A stretch of 47,607 nt of DNA, from contig JACKEQ010000038.1 in NCBI GenBank assembly GCA_020632885.1, positions 1 through 47,607 of the forward strand. The letters run 5' to 3'. The position numbers and the translations under genes are program-made. Under the pieces are notes generated by a model, which worked only from the letters and a program-made list of their open reading frames with translations, was not told the DNA's origin and did not search any database. How positions within the stretch are numbered: position 1 is the first letter of the stretch; each line of letters starts with the position of its first letter. Positions 8,064 through 17,320 of the stretch are shown here, one piece after another. This stretch comes from Alphaproteobacteria bacterium (GTDB lineage Bacteria > Myxococcota_A > UBA796 > GCA-2862545).

Positions 8064-9047
8064 ATGCTGTTCGTGATCCCGTTCTCCACCGCCCACGCCC
8101 TGACCTGCGCACCGGGAGACGCCGTGTGTGACACCGTCATGGCCCGGGTGGACGACGCCAACCTCGCCTTCGGGTCCGACGTGGTGGTGGACGGTGCGTC
8201 GAACGCCCGCCTGGACCCCGCCAACGTGCTGTCCGAGGTCCAGGGCCTCCTGGGGGCCCTCGTGGCCGGCGGTTGCCTGGCGAGCCCCGACGTCCAGGGG
8301 TCGGTGGGCGGTGCGTACAGCGCGAGCACGCGCGCCTTCGCAGGAGGCAGCGAGACCGGTCCCGACGTGTCCGGGGTGCTCACGCCCTTCCGTGCGTTCG
8401 AGGGCTCTGCGGGCGGCTCGGAGCTCGGGGTGTTCTTCGCGCGGTACACCGGCTCCGGCCGGTTCGTGGCGGACCGGGACGACGGCGGGTTCCTCGCAGG
8501 CCGCTGGATCCGCGTCCAGGGCGCCCGTGGCGTGTTCGTCGGGGTGCAGGGGACGTGCGACGCGTCCGGGCGCGCCTCGGAGGCGCTCGATGCATGGTTC
8601 GGCGGCGGGCTCGCAGACTGGCGGGTGTTCGACCCCTCCGCCCCCATCGACGGGGTGCCGGTGGTCGTGGACGCCAGCGAGGCCGTGGCCGTCGAGGCGC
8701 TGTCGAACACAGTCGTGACCCCCGCGGGCGGTAGCCTTCGCCGGGTCCGACCGGGTGAGGTGTTCGCGCTCTGCCCGGGTCTCGTGACGCACCTGGACGA
8801 CACGCCCGGCCGCTTCACCGTGCTCGCGACGCAGGGGTCGGTCGTGGTCGACGACACGCGGACGACATCCTGGAACGGGGTCTCCGTGTTCGTCTCCGAT
8901 GCGGCGCTGCTCGGGAGCTCGATCGCGGGCGGGCTGCGGACCGTGTGGGACCAGCACCCATCGTCGTTCGTGTTCGACTCGCCGGTACGCGTGGTCGCCG
9001 ACGGCTCGACGTTCTCGACGGCCCCCGACTTCTCCGCGTGCCCCTGA
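8064..9047 (+). CDS. Secreted protein of unknown function downstream of groEL
   Basis: 327 residues. The N-terminus MLFVIPFSTAHALTC looks like a short signal peptide with cleavage after AHA. The mature part is Gly/Ser/Val-rich and beta-strand-like, with Cys pairs near the N-terminus (TCAPGDAVC) and further Cys at CLAS, GTCD, ALCP and the C-terminal SACP, consistent with disulfides in the periplasm or outside. No catalytic motif is recognised. Its ribosome-binding site lies in the 3' arm of the hairpin at 8013-8063. It converges on the small membrane-protein gene ending at 9055, with 7 bases between stops. Confidence 0.75.
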   Translation: MLFVIPFSTAHALTCAPGDAVCDTVMARVDDANLAFGSDVVVDGASNARLDPANVLSEVQGLLGALVAGGCLASPDVQGSVGGAYSASTRAFAGGSETGPDVSGVLTPFRAFEGSAGGSELGVFFARYTGSGRFVADRDDGGFLAGRWIRVQGARGVFVGVQGTCDASGRASEALDAWFGGGLADWRVFDPSAPIDGVPVVVDASEAVAVEALSNTVVTPAGGSLRRVRPGEVFALCPGLVTHLDDTPGRFTVLATQGSVVVDDTRTTSWNGVSVFVSDAALLGSSIAGGLRTVWDQHPSSFVFDSPVRVVADGSTFSTAPDFSACP

Positions 9048-9054
9048 GGGCCGC

Positions 9055-9279
9055 TCACAACGCCATGGCGAGGGCCGACCCGAACGCGAAGAACAGCGAG
9101 AAGGTGCCGGCCATCACGGGCATGGCGAGAGCGACGACCGCCGCGAGCAGTGCGGCGGTCGTGGTGAGGTCCACGGAGGCCCGCGCGGGCACGGGCTCGT
9201 CGAAGACGACGGCCTCCTCGGGCAGGAACCCGAAGGACGTGAAGAGGACGGTGGGCTCGTCGGCGATGTCGTAGGTCAT
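9055..9279 (-). CDS. Small two-helix membrane protein, unknown function
   Basis: 74 residues from the ATG giving MTYDIADEPTVLF, which has AGGAGA 5-6 bases upstream; an in-frame ATG 27 bases further up lacks such a site. The first 40 residues are acidic and soluble. The remainder is one or two hydrophobic helices (LTTTAALLAAVVALAMPVMAG and TFSLFFAFGSALAMAL) running to the C-terminus. No family is recognised. It is a single gene between a convergent neighbour and the TPR gene. Confidence 0.6.
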   Translation of the reverse strand: MTYDIADEPTVLFTSFGFLPEEAVVFDEPVPARASVDLTTTAALLAAVVALAMPVMAGTFSLFFAFGSALAMAL

Positions 9280-9383
9280 CGGGTTCTCCTGGGGTGCGTG
9301 CCCCATCCCGATGCATCCTGCGGGCCAACGGACGAAGGTGGATTATCGCCGGAATCCCCGCGACGTCCGTCGACCGACGTCCG

Positions 9384-10580
9384 TCACCCCTTCGACTTGA
9401 GCTCGTCGATCCGGGCCTCCAGGGCCTGGACCTCCTCCTTGTCGTCGTACTTCACGGCCTCGTACTGATCGAGCAGCAGCTCGAGGGTGGGCAGGTGGTC
9501 GGGGTCGACCCTGCGGCTCGTCTGCAGCAGCTCGATGGCGTGGTTCCGCGCCTTGTCGCGGTCCGCCTGGTGCTGCTTGCGCTCCTTGTACTTGCGGGTG
9601 GCCCCGGCCGCGAGGTCGAAGGCCGCGGCACGCCGCAGCTCGACGTCGGCGTAGCCCCGGAGCACCTCCTGGTCCTCCGGACCCAGCTCCAGCGCCTTCG
9701 CATAGGCATCGGCGGCCTTCGCGAGGTCCTGCACGCGGTCCCAGGCGCGCGCGTGCACGAGCGTGATGGCCAGCGCCTTGCCCACGCTCCCCTCGTGCTG
9801 GGTGAGCAGCCCGACGACGTCCTCGGTCTTCCCGAGGGCGAGCAGGTGCTCGATGCGCGCCGCCATGACGTCCGCGTCGTCCGGGTTGGCGTCGGAGAGC
9901 GGAACGAGGAAGGCCAGGGCGGGCTCGTCGCCCTCGACCTCCGCGATGGCCGTCGCCAGCGAGAGGCTGATCGCCGTGGGCACCTTGTGGGCCTGGGCGA
10001 GCTCACCGTGCAGGTTCCGGGCGACCTTGAGGTCGTTGCGCTTCACCGCCGTCAGGATGGCGAGCTTGAGGGCGGAGGCCTCGTGGGAGGCGTCCACCGT
10101 GCCGATCTGGCGGAGGAGCGCGTGGGCCTTCATGACGGCCTCGAGGTGCGGCCAGGCCTCCTCGTAGGCCTTCGCCTCGTAGGCCTCGGTGGCGGCGCCG
10201 CGCTTGCGGCCCTCCAGCGCCACCACGCCCTCCAGGATGCGCTCGCTGTAGGCCTTGTCGGCGTCCTTGCCGATGGCGGCGTCGTACGCGTCGAGGGCCG
10301 CCACGGTGGCGTCGGGAGCGGGGGACTCGGCGTCGGGGTCGAGCGCGTAGGCCTTCAGGACCTCCGCGAGCACCACCCAGGTGAACGCCGCGTCGCGGGA
10401 CTTGGGGTCGACCTTGGCCTGGTTCGCCGCGTCGTACGCCTTCGCGAGGGCGACGTGGTCCGTGCCGGCGTACTTCGTCAGCATCTTCTCGGCCTTCTCG
10501 ACCTTGCCGGCGAGGGCCGGCATCGCGGTGAGGCCGAGGGCGGCGAGCAGGGCGAAGCGCGCGAGCCTGCGCTGGATCAT
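9384..10580 (-). CDS. Secreted TPR-like repeat protein
   Basis: 398 residues. The signal peptide MIQRRLARFALLAALGLTAMPALA ends in an AxA site. The mature protein is entirely helical with Ala-rich TPR-like pairs, for example DLAKAADAYAKALELGPEDQE (canonical TPR spacing) and repeated AYxAK..EEAW..L elements. It presumably acts as a periplasmic scaffold or binding protein; no partner can be named. It begins 19 bases after the stop of the START-like gene, so the two probably form one transcript with the aminotransferase gene upstream. Confidence 0.8.
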   Translation of the reverse strand: MIQRRLARFALLAALGLTAMPALAGKVEKAEKMLTKYAGTDHVALAKAYDAANQAKVDPKSRDAAFTWVVLAEVLKAYALDPDAESPAPDATVAALDAYDAAIGKDADKAYSERILEGVVALEGRKRGAATEAYEAKAYEEAWPHLEAVMKAHALLRQIGTVDASHEASALKLAILTAVKRNDLKVARNLHGELAQAHKVPTAISLSLATAIAEVEGDEPALAFLVPLSDANPDDADVMAARIEHLLALGKTEDVVGLLTQHEGSVGKALAITLVHARAWDRVQDLAKAADAYAKALELGPEDQEVLRGYADVELRRAAAFDLAAGATRKYKERKQHQADRDKARNHAIELLQTSRRVDPDHLPTLELLLDQYEAVKYDDKEEVQALEARIDELKSKG

Positions 10581-10599
10581 CGGATGTCTCCTGGGGGAA

Positions 10600-11175
10600 T
10601 CAGCGGCCGACGGCCCGCAGCTCTTCCGTGGTGGTCACGGTTCCGGAGCCCTGGAACCAGCGCACGATGAAGCCGGGCACGCTGCCGCCGGGATTGTAGG
10701 CGAGGCGGTAGACGACGTTGGCGCCGCCTCCGGGGGCATCCGTGACGCGCCAGAAGCCCTCGTGGAGGGTGGTGGCCACGTTGCCCTTCTTGGGGGTCAC
10801 GGGGGCCGTGTTCTTCCAGGAGTACTCGAAACCCCCGTCCACGGCCTTCTTCTCCATCCAGATCTCGACCTCCCGGTTGCTCACCCCGGAGAGCTTGTGC
10901 TCCTGGTAGACGAGCGACCGGCTGCCCTCGGTCTGCTTCACCACGCTGGTGAGCACGGTGTCGTGTACCTTCGCGTGGCCCGCCCAGTCCGAGAGGGCCG
11001 CGTGGAGCTTGGCCGTCGACACGTCCGGCCAGACGCACTCGGCCTGGACGGGGATCGTGCCGTCCGCCAGCGCGGGGCCCCTGTAGACGGTGCAGTCGTT
11101 GCCCGTGGTGAGCTCCTTGAAGTCCGGAGGAGCGGCCTGGGCGGAGAGGACGACGACGGTGAGGGCGGAGATCAT
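10600..11175 (-). CDS. Secreted START/SRPBCC-like domain protein
   Basis: 191 residues from the ATG giving MISALTVVVLSAQAAPP, a signal peptide with cleavage after AQA. The rest has the START-like helix-grip pattern: an N-terminal CTVYRG strand, SLVYQEHKLSGVSNREVEI in the middle and a C-terminal YNPGGSVPGFIVRWFQ resembling the terminal helix region of START lipid-binding proteins. A role in binding a lipid or other hydrophobic ligand in the periplasm is inferred from fold resemblance. It is followed 19 bases later by the TPR protein. Confidence 0.75.
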   Translation of the reverse strand: MISALTVVVLSAQAAPPDFKELTTGNDCTVYRGPALADGTIPVQAECVWPDVSTAKLHAALSDWAGHAKVHDTVLTSVVKQTEGSRSLVYQEHKLSGVSNREVEIWMEKKAVDGGFEYSWKNTAPVTPKKGNVATTLHEGFWRVTDAPGGGANVVYRLAYNPGGSVPGFIVRWFQGSGTVTTTEELRAVGR

Positions 11176-11254
11176 GCGCGCATACTGCCATGTTCGGGTG
11201 GGTCGTGCAGGGGTCCCTGGGGGACCCCCGACGCCCCGCCGTGATTCCAGAGCG

Positions 11255-12538
11255 TCAGAGACGCTTGAGCGCGGCCCGGATGTTGGTGACGGCCTTCGCG
11301 ACGGACTCCGGCGTGGCGGTGCCCACGCTGAACCGCACCCAGCCGGTGCCGTCGGGGAGCCCGAACGCGGTGAACGGGACGATGCCCACACCGGCCTCCT
11401 CGAGGAGGAAGGCGCGGAGCTGCTCGTCGGTGGTGATCCCGTTGCGCCCGATGAGATCGAAGTGCACCGACAGGTAGATGGCGCCCTGCGGAGCGAGGCA
11501 GCGCACGGGCAGGCCCTCGGCCGCCATGCTGTCGAAGCCGTCGGCGAGCGCGCCGAGGAGGCCCTGGACGCGGCCCTTGAAGCCGTCCATCCAGGGGTCG
11601 ACGAGGGACGGCTGGGCGAGGAGACGCGCGGTGGCGATCTGCTCGGCACGACCGGCCCAGGCGCCCATGTGACCCACGAGCGGCTGCACGTTCCCGCGCA
11701 GCCAGGGCGGCAGGACGGCCCAGCCCACCCGGAGGCCGGTGCCGGCCCAGCACTTCGAGATCGCATCGATGTGGATGGTGTAGCGCGCCATCTCGGGCAC
11801 GAGGGAGACCGGGCTCTTGTGCTCCACGCCGAAGGTGAGCTGCCAGTAGACCTGGTCGAACACGAGGTAGAGCGCGCGCTCGCCGGTGGTCTCGCGGCGC
11901 TGGTTCTCCGCCACGACGGCCTCGCTGATCTCGCGCAGGAGGTCGTCGCTGATCACCGTGCCTGCGGGGTTGAGCGGGCTGTTCAGGAGCAGGATCCGGG
12001 CCTCGCGCAGGTGCGGGGCGATCTGATCGGCCGTCGGCATGAAGCCGGTCTCGGGGCCGGTCTGGATCACGGCGTGCCGGCCGAGGTTCATGTCGACGTA
12101 GAACCGGACGTTCCAGGAGGGGATGGGGTAGACGACCAGATCGCCGGGCTCGATGAGCGCGCGGAACGCCGCGTAGATCGGGGGGCGCGCGCCGGCGCCG
12201 ATCTGCACGGAGCCCTCGGGGTACGCGATGCCCAGGCGGTCCGCGTAGAACGAGCGGATCGCCGACCGGAGCTCGGGGACGCCGATGGCGGGCGGGTAGT
12301 TCGTGTGCCCCTCGGCGAGCGCGGTGGAGATGGCATCGCGGAGGACCTCGGGGATCGGGAAGATCTTGGGGTCGAAGTCGCCGATCGTGAGGTTCATGAC
12401 CTCGTGGCCGGCGGCCTTGCGCTCGCCGATCTCGGCCGCGATGCGCAGGATGTCGCTGCCCTTCATCGCGCCCACGATGGCGTTGGGGGTGCGGGCCGGG
12501 AGGGTGCCCGGTTCCTGGAACCACTTCGCGACGTCCAT
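11255..12538 (-). CDS. Class I/II PLP-dependent aminotransferase
   Basis: 427 residues from the ATG giving MDVAKWFQE, preceded by GGAGGAAC. The fold-type I aminotransferase pattern is clear: VMNLTIGDFDP and ANYPP-like substrate loop (HTNYPPAIG) near the N-terminus, LLNSPLNPAGTVIS for the cofactor-binding Asn, VFDQVYWQLTFG, and the PLP lysine in the AISKCWAGTGLRVGW segment near residue 260. The C-terminal domain contains GWVRFSVGTA with the substrate-carboxylate Arg. Substrate class (aspartate, aromatic or alanine) cannot be decided by eye. It is cytoplasmic and divergent from the large envelope operon that starts at 12638. Confidence 0.93.
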   Translation of the reverse strand: MDVAKWFQEPGTLPARTPNAIVGAMKGSDILRIAAEIGERKAAGHEVMNLTIGDFDPKIFPIPEVLRDAISTALAEGHTNYPPAIGVPELRSAIRSFYADRLGIAYPEGSVQIGAGARPPIYAAFRALIEPGDLVVYPIPSWNVRFYVDMNLGRHAVIQTGPETGFMPTADQIAPHLREARILLLNSPLNPAGTVISDDLLREISEAVVAENQRRETTGERALYLVFDQVYWQLTFGVEHKSPVSLVPEMARYTIHIDAISKCWAGTGLRVGWAVLPPWLRGNVQPLVGHMGAWAGRAEQIATARLLAQPSLVDPWMDGFKGRVQGLLGALADGFDSMAAEGLPVRCLAPQGAIYLSVHFDLIGRNGITTDEQLRAFLLEEAGVGIVPFTAFGLPDGTGWVRFSVGTATPESVAKAVTNIRAALKRL

Positions 12539-12637
12539 GTCCTGTTCCTCCGGAAATCTGGGTCCCATTAGCGGGTCCACGTCCCCCGTCCACCAGAGGG
12601 CTGTAAGCTCTCGGCCTCCCGCGGCGTTGAGGAGCGC

Positions 12638-15481
12638 ATGATCGGCGTGCTCACCATCCTGACGGCCCTCGCGGCCGACCCCAGCGGACCCCACGGGTCC
12701 ACGGTGGTGATCCCGCGCGACCTCTACCTCGCGCTGCGCGCCGAGCACGAGGAGCCCCCGGCCGAGCCGCCGGATCCGTGGGTCGCGCGCCGCGCGCTCA
12801 CGATCGACGTGGGCCCGGAGGAGCTCTCCCTCGACGGATCGTGGAGCGTGGAGGTGCCGCGGCCCGGCTGGATCGAGCTGCCGCTCGTGGGTCCGGAGTG
12901 GCGGGTGGAGCGGGTGACGGTCGACGGGAAGCCCCAGCCTCTGCGCGTGGTGAACGGCACCACCGTGCTCGTGGCGCGCCTCGAGCGCGATGCCGTCGTG
13001 CGGGTCGCGGCGACCCTCGCCGGGAACAGCCGCGTGGGTGTGCCCTTCGAGCTGCTCGCCGCGCCCGTTGGCACGGTGACCGTCCGGTCGAAGGACGCCG
13101 TGGTGAAGCTCGTGAACGGCGAGCAGGCGGTAGCGCGGGTGGGCGACCGCTTCTGGACGGGCGAGCGATCCCTCGTGCTCACCACGTCCCAGAGCGCCCC
13201 GGAGGCGCGCACGGGCGAGCAGGTCGTGGGCCGTGTCGGTCTCGGGGTGACCGTGGGCGACGCGGACGTCCGGCTCTCGGCCCGGCTGCAGTACCGCATC
13301 GCGAAGGGCGCCTTCGACCAGGTTGTGTTCGAGCTGGACGGCGCCGCGCGCGACCTCGAGGTCACGGGACCGCTCGTGGAGGGTGTGACGCGCTCGGGGC
13401 GCCAGGTGATCGTGGCCCTGAAGCGCCGCGAGGACGTGCTCGTGGAGCTCGATGCCCGCTGGTCGGAGCCGCTGCCGGACGACGACGTGGCGTCCTTCGC
13501 CGTGCCCACCGTCACGCCCCAGGGCACGTACCGGGTCGAGCGGTCCATGCAGCTCGCCCGCACGGGCGACCGCGAGATCGTGCCTGCGATGGACGGCTGG
13601 ACAGGCGTGGCGTCCGCCGAGCTCCCGGACGTCGGGCGTGGGCTCGTCGAGGGAACGCCCACGAGCGCCTGGGTGGGAGCGACGCCCCGCACCGCGAGCC
13701 TGTCGCTGCTGCGCTTCCAGCCTGTGAGCGGTCCCGCCACGCTGGTCGACGTGGCTGCCGTGAACGCCGCGCTCTCGCGGGACGGGCGCCTGCTGTACCG
13801 CGTGCACTACACCGTGCGGAACGACCGTGGCGACTTCCTGCGCGTCACGCTCCCGCCGGGCCAGCGGCTGCTGTCGGCGCGCGTGGGCGGCGAGCCGGCG
13901 CGGGTGGCGCGGGAGGGCGACGTCCTCCTCGTCCCGCTGCTGAAGTCCGTGGAGACCGTCCAGGGCCTGCTCGACTTCCCGGTGCAGCTCGTGATCCTCG
14001 GGGATGGCGAGGTGTTCGATCGGAAGGAGGAGCGGCCGGTGGCCTTCCCCGTGGTCGACGCTCCGGTGGCCGTGAGCCGGGTGGAGCTCGCCCTGCCGCA
14101 GGGGTGGTCGAGCGAGCTGGAGGACGGCGAACGGTACGTCGTGGACGCGTTCTCGGAGGGCGAGGGCATCACCTACGGCTTCAAGTCGGGCGACGCGAAC
14201 ATCGCCCGCGCGGACTCCCTGTACCAGGACGCGCTGCAGGCCTGGATGTCGAACGACTTCGACGAGGCCCAGTCGGCGCTGGACACCCTGCGGGATCTCG
14301 GTGCCAGCAACGAGAACATCGGGCGGCTGCAGTCCAACCTCGACGTCGTGCTGAACGACGCGAAGACCGGCGAGAGCGAGGCCCTGGCGCGCCGGGTGAA
14401 GGACCAGGCGCGCGCGCGGGCCGTGGACGACGACCGCAAGCAGAAGGAGCTCGAGGAGGCCGCCGACAAGGCGCTGGACGCCGGTGACTACGACCGCGCC
14501 GAGGCGGTCTACCAGGAGGCCCTCCAGATCGGCCAGAAGCTCGAGATGCTCGAGCAGGACGAGTCGCGCGAGCAGTCGAGCTGGAACGCGTCGGTGTCCG
14601 GAAAGCTCTCGAAGGCCCGCGAGTTCAAGGCCAAGAACAAGGCGGACAACCAGGTCTACAAGGAGCGGACGGAGATCGACTTCGAGGGTGTGGACGTGAC
14701 GGGCGACCTCGTGGAGCCCCAGGGCACGCTGGCCCTCGAGCGGGTCACCCGCTCCCCGATGGACGTCGTCCGCGAGGAGGAGATGCGCGCCGCAGAGGAG
14801 CGCCGGAAGCGCGAGGAGTCCGAGGCGTACCGGAAGGCCGAGGAGGCCGCGAAGGCCGCTGCCGTGCGCGCCGAGGCCGAGCGCATGGCCTTCGAGCGCG
14901 CCGAGGTCGAGCGAGCCACCCGCGAGAGCGAGGAGCGCCCCGTCTCCGAGGCACGGCTGGCCGCCGAGGCCGCCGCACGTCGGGCTGCCGAGGAGGCCGC
15001 CCGCAGCGAGGCGGAGTCGCGAAGGGCCGCCCAGGAGGCCGTCGTGAAGCAGCTCCAGGAGGCCGGCGTGGCCAGCGGATTCGTGGAGATCAATCTGGCC
15101 GACGAGGAGGAGGGCCTGGACGCCATCGGTCTCTCGGCGACAGGGCTCGGCGCCTCTGGCTCGGGGCGGGGTGGTGGCGGCATCGCGTTCGGCGCCAAGA
15201 AGTCCGCCCCGCCGCCCTCTCCGCCCATGGTGGCGCAACCACCGCCCCCGCCGCCCCCACCGCCGCCGGCGCAATTCGTCGCGGGGGGATTGCCCGAGCC
15301 GGCACCCGAGCCCGTCGTCGCCGCCTCCGACACCTTCGACGCGCTGCAGGTCACCGCCACCGACCAGGACGTCGTCATCCCGACGTTCGGCGAGGTCGTC
15401 CGCTACCAACACCTGATCCTGCCTGCGGGCGTACCGGCCGAGGTGGTCGTGCGCGCGAAGGCGAAGCGAGGAACCCGATGA
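12638..15481 (+). CDS. Large secreted multidomain envelope protein (beta domains, TPR-like, coiled coil, TonB-like tail)
   Basis: 947 residues, GAGGAG before the ATG, short leader MIGVLTILTALAADP. Residues about 40-510 are beta-rich and align by eye with the next gene product, including VRNDRGDFLRVTLPPG (near 393). Residues about 520-640 have two TPR-like pairs, the second AGDYDRAEAVYQEALQIG. Then comes IDFEGVDVTGDLVEP (near 680), an Arg/Glu/Ala coiled coil (about 705-810), a Gly-rich stretch, ten prolines (near 870) and a beta-type end FGEVVRYQHLILPAG. The Pro-rich/Lys-rich tail resembles TonB-like periplasm-spanning proteins, but there is no classical TonB motif. No characterised family is recognised. 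Its stop overlaps the next start (ATGA). Confidence 0.85.
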   Translation: MIGVLTILTALAADPSGPHGSTVVIPRDLYLALRAEHEEPPAEPPDPWVARRALTIDVGPEELSLDGSWSVEVPRPGWIELPLVGPEWRVERVTVDGKPQPLRVVNGTTVLVARLERDAVVRVAATLAGNSRVGVPFELLAAPVGTVTVRSKDAVVKLVNGEQAVARVGDRFWTGERSLVLTTSQSAPEARTGEQVVGRVGLGVTVGDADVRLSARLQYRIAKGAFDQVVFELDGAARDLEVTGPLVEGVTRSGRQVIVALKRREDVLVELDARWSEPLPDDDVASFAVPTVTPQGTYRVERSMQLARTGDREIVPAMDGWTGVASAELPDVGRGLVEGTPTSAWVGATPRTASLSLLRFQPVSGPATLVDVAAVNAALSRDGRLLYRVHYTVRNDRGDFLRVTLPPGQRLLSARVGGEPARVAREGDVLLVPLLKSVETVQGLLDFPVQLVILGDGEVFDRKEERPVAFPVVDAPVAVSRVELALPQGWSSELEDGERYVVDAFSEGEGITYGFKSGDANIARADSLYQDALQAWMSNDFDEAQSALDTLRDLGASNENIGRLQSNLDVVLNDAKTGESEALARRVKDQARARAVDDDRKQKELEEAADKALDAGDYDRAEAVYQEALQIGQKLEMLEQDESREQSSWNASVSGKLSKAREFKAKNKADNQVYKERTEIDFEGVDVTGDLVEPQGTLALERVTRSPMDVVREEEMRAAEERRKREESEAYRKAEEAAKAAAVRAEAERMAFERAEVERATRESEERPVSEARLAAEAAARRAAEEAARSEAESRRAAQEAVVKQLQEAGVASGFVEINLADEEEGLDAIGLSATGLGASGSGRGGGGIAFGAKKSAPPPSPPMVAQPPPPPPPPPPAQFVAGGLPEPAPEPVVAASDTFDALQVTATDQDVVIPTFGEVVRYQHLILPAGVPAEVVVRAKAKRGTR

Positions 15482-17316
15482 GACTGTTCTCCCTGGCCCT
15501 TCTGCTGCTCTCTCCGATGGCGTGGGCCCAGGACCCGCCCGAGCGCGTGACCCTCACGCTCTCCGAGTTCCTCAAGCTCTACGAGGCCACGAAGAACCGT
15601 CCCGACAAGCCCGAGAAGGCCCCCCGGGAGTTCGCGCTCTCGGCGGCGGCCTACGACGGCAAGGTCGTGTTCGACGGCGACGAGCCCATCGCCGCCACGT
15701 TCAACGCGAAGTTCACCGTGGAGGTGCTGAAGCCCGGGTGGGCGCGGGTCCCGCTCCTGGACGCATCCGTCGCCGTGCAGAGCGCGAAGATCGGCGGTGC
15801 CGACGCCCCGCTGGTCCTCGAGAACGGCGCCTACACGCTGGTCACCGACCGCCAGGGGCGCTTCGACGTGGACGTCGTGCTGGCCACGAGCGTCACCACG
15901 CAGCGCGGCAGCTCCGGCTTCTCGTTCCCGCTGCAGCCGTCCGGCGCCACGACCGTGAAGCTCGAGGTGGCCGCGGAGGACGCGCTGGACTTCACGGTGG
16001 CCAACGCGAAGCTCAAGAAGGACAGCACCCGCGCGGGCGTGCGGGTCGTGGAGGCCACGCTGCCGGCGACCGGGTCGCTGGCCGTGAGCTGGCAGCGCTC
16101 GCTCAAGCCCGAGGCCCAGGAGGGCCCCGACGCCGCCGCCATCGAGCCGCGCGTGTACAGCGAGGTCCACACGCTGGTGGGCATCGGGGACGGCCTGCTC
16201 ACCGCCACGGCCATCGTGAACCAGACCATCCTGTTCGCGGGTGTGGACACCATGAAGGTCCGCATCCCCGCGGGCATGAAGGTGCTCGACGTGCGCGGGA
16301 ACGGCGTGCGCGACTGGAAGCTCGACGACTCGGGTGTGCTCGAGGCGCTGCTCAACTACGAGGCCAAGGGCACCTACGCGCTCACGATCGACATGGAGCG
16401 CGTGCTGGACGGCACGGGTGTGCAGGCACCCATCGTCGAGCCCCTCGGGGTCGAGCGCTCCAAGGGCTGGCTCGGCGTGCAGGCCCGCGGGGCCCTGGAG
16501 ATCCGGGGTCAGGACGCGAAGGGCGCGGCCGCCGTGGACGTGCGCACCCTCCCGGCGAGCATCCTCGGCGTCACCGACACGCCCGTGTTGCTCGGGTACA
16601 AGTACCTCGGGCAGGACGCCGTGATCCCCCTGGTGGTCCAGGAGCACGAGGAGGTGGACGTCCTGGTCACCCTGCTCGATCAGGCCGAGGCCACCACGAT
16701 GTTCACGATCGACGGCCGGCGGCTGACGAGCGTGCGCTACCAGGTCCGCAACAACCGGCGCCAGTTCCTACGCCTGAAGCTGCCCGAGGGTGCCGAGCTC
16801 TGGAGCGCGAACGTCGCGGGCCGGGCCGTGCAGCCGGCCCAGTCCGAGGGTCGCCTCCTGGTGCCGCTGGTCCGGTCCCAGGCGTCCGGCGGCGCGCTGG
16901 CGGCCTTCGACGTGGAGGTCGTCTACGTCGAGAACGGCGCGGGCCCGGACGCCGGCGGCAAGGGCACCTTCCGCGGCACGCTGCCCACGGCGGACGCCCC
17001 CACGACCTACGTGGCGTGGACGGTCTACGTGCCCGAGGACGCCAAGGTGAAGGAGAAGTCCTTCGACGGCAGCCTGCGGTACGCGGAGTACCTGTCCCGC
17101 CCGGTCCGTGCGGAGACCGCGCTTCAGCTCGACTACCAGAACGCTCCGGTCCGCCAGTCGGCCGGCGTGCAGGCCAGCGGTGGCGGGCTCGGCGAGGGCG
17201 CGGCGCCCGTGCAGGTGACCCTGCCGCTCGACGGGCAGCCCTGGAGCTTCGAGAAGCTCCTCGCGCTGGACGAGCCGCTGTGGGTCGAGTTCACGTACAA
17301 GGGTCTCAAGGACTGA
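15478..17316 (+). CDS. Secreted beta-rich envelope protein, diverged duplicate of the preceding gene
   Basis: 612 residues. The signal peptide MRLFSLALLLLSPMAWAQ is clear. The mature protein is beta-rich without membrane segments. It parallels the N-terminal half of the preceding protein: LKPGWARVPLLD matches PRPGWIELPLVG, and VRNNRRQFLRLKLPEGAEL (near residue 422) followed by GRLLVPLVRS matches VRNDRGDFLRVTLPPG then VLLVPLLKS. It lacks the TPR, coiled-coil and proline-rich parts. The two probably arose by tandem duplication and may interact. ATGA overlap with the upstream gene; the membrane-protein gene follows after 4 bases. Function unknown. Confidence 0.87.
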   Translation: MRLFSLALLLLSPMAWAQDPPERVTLTLSEFLKLYEATKNRPDKPEKAPREFALSAAAYDGKVVFDGDEPIAATFNAKFTVEVLKPGWARVPLLDASVAVQSAKIGGADAPLVLENGAYTLVTDRQGRFDVDVVLATSVTTQRGSSGFSFPLQPSGATTVKLEVAAEDALDFTVANAKLKKDSTRAGVRVVEATLPATGSLAVSWQRSLKPEAQEGPDAAAIEPRVYSEVHTLVGIGDGLLTATAIVNQTILFAGVDTMKVRIPAGMKVLDVRGNGVRDWKLDDSGVLEALLNYEAKGTYALTIDMERVLDGTGVQAPIVEPLGVERSKGWLGVQARGALEIRGQDAKGAAAVDVRTLPASILGVTDTPVLLGYKYLGQDAVIPLVVQEHEEVDVLVTLLDQAEATTMFTIDGRRLTSVRYQVRNNRRQFLRLKLPEGAELWSANVAGRAVQPAQSEGRLLVPLVRSQASGGALAAFDVEVVYVENGAGPDAGGKGTFRGTLPTADAPTTYVAWTVYVPEDAKVKEKSFDGSLRYAEYLSRPVRAETALQLDYQNAPVRQSAGVQASGGGLGEGAAPVQVTLPLDGQPWSFEKLLALDEPLWVEFTYKGLKD

Positions 17317-17320
17317 CGCA

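Noticed and set aside
9361..9385. Short direct repeat (two 11-base copies 3 bases apart) at the end of the TPR gene, with a weak inverted partner near 9330
   Set aside because: Too short and imperfect to call a terminator or an attachment site; likely chance in GC-rich sequence.
11255..15412. Open frame of 1385 codons on the minus strand joining the aminotransferase to a longer upstream part
   Set aside because: The part beyond 12538 is antisense to the 947-residue envelope gene and is His/Arg-rich shadow sequence. The aminotransferase has its own ATG with a good ribosome-binding site at 12538.
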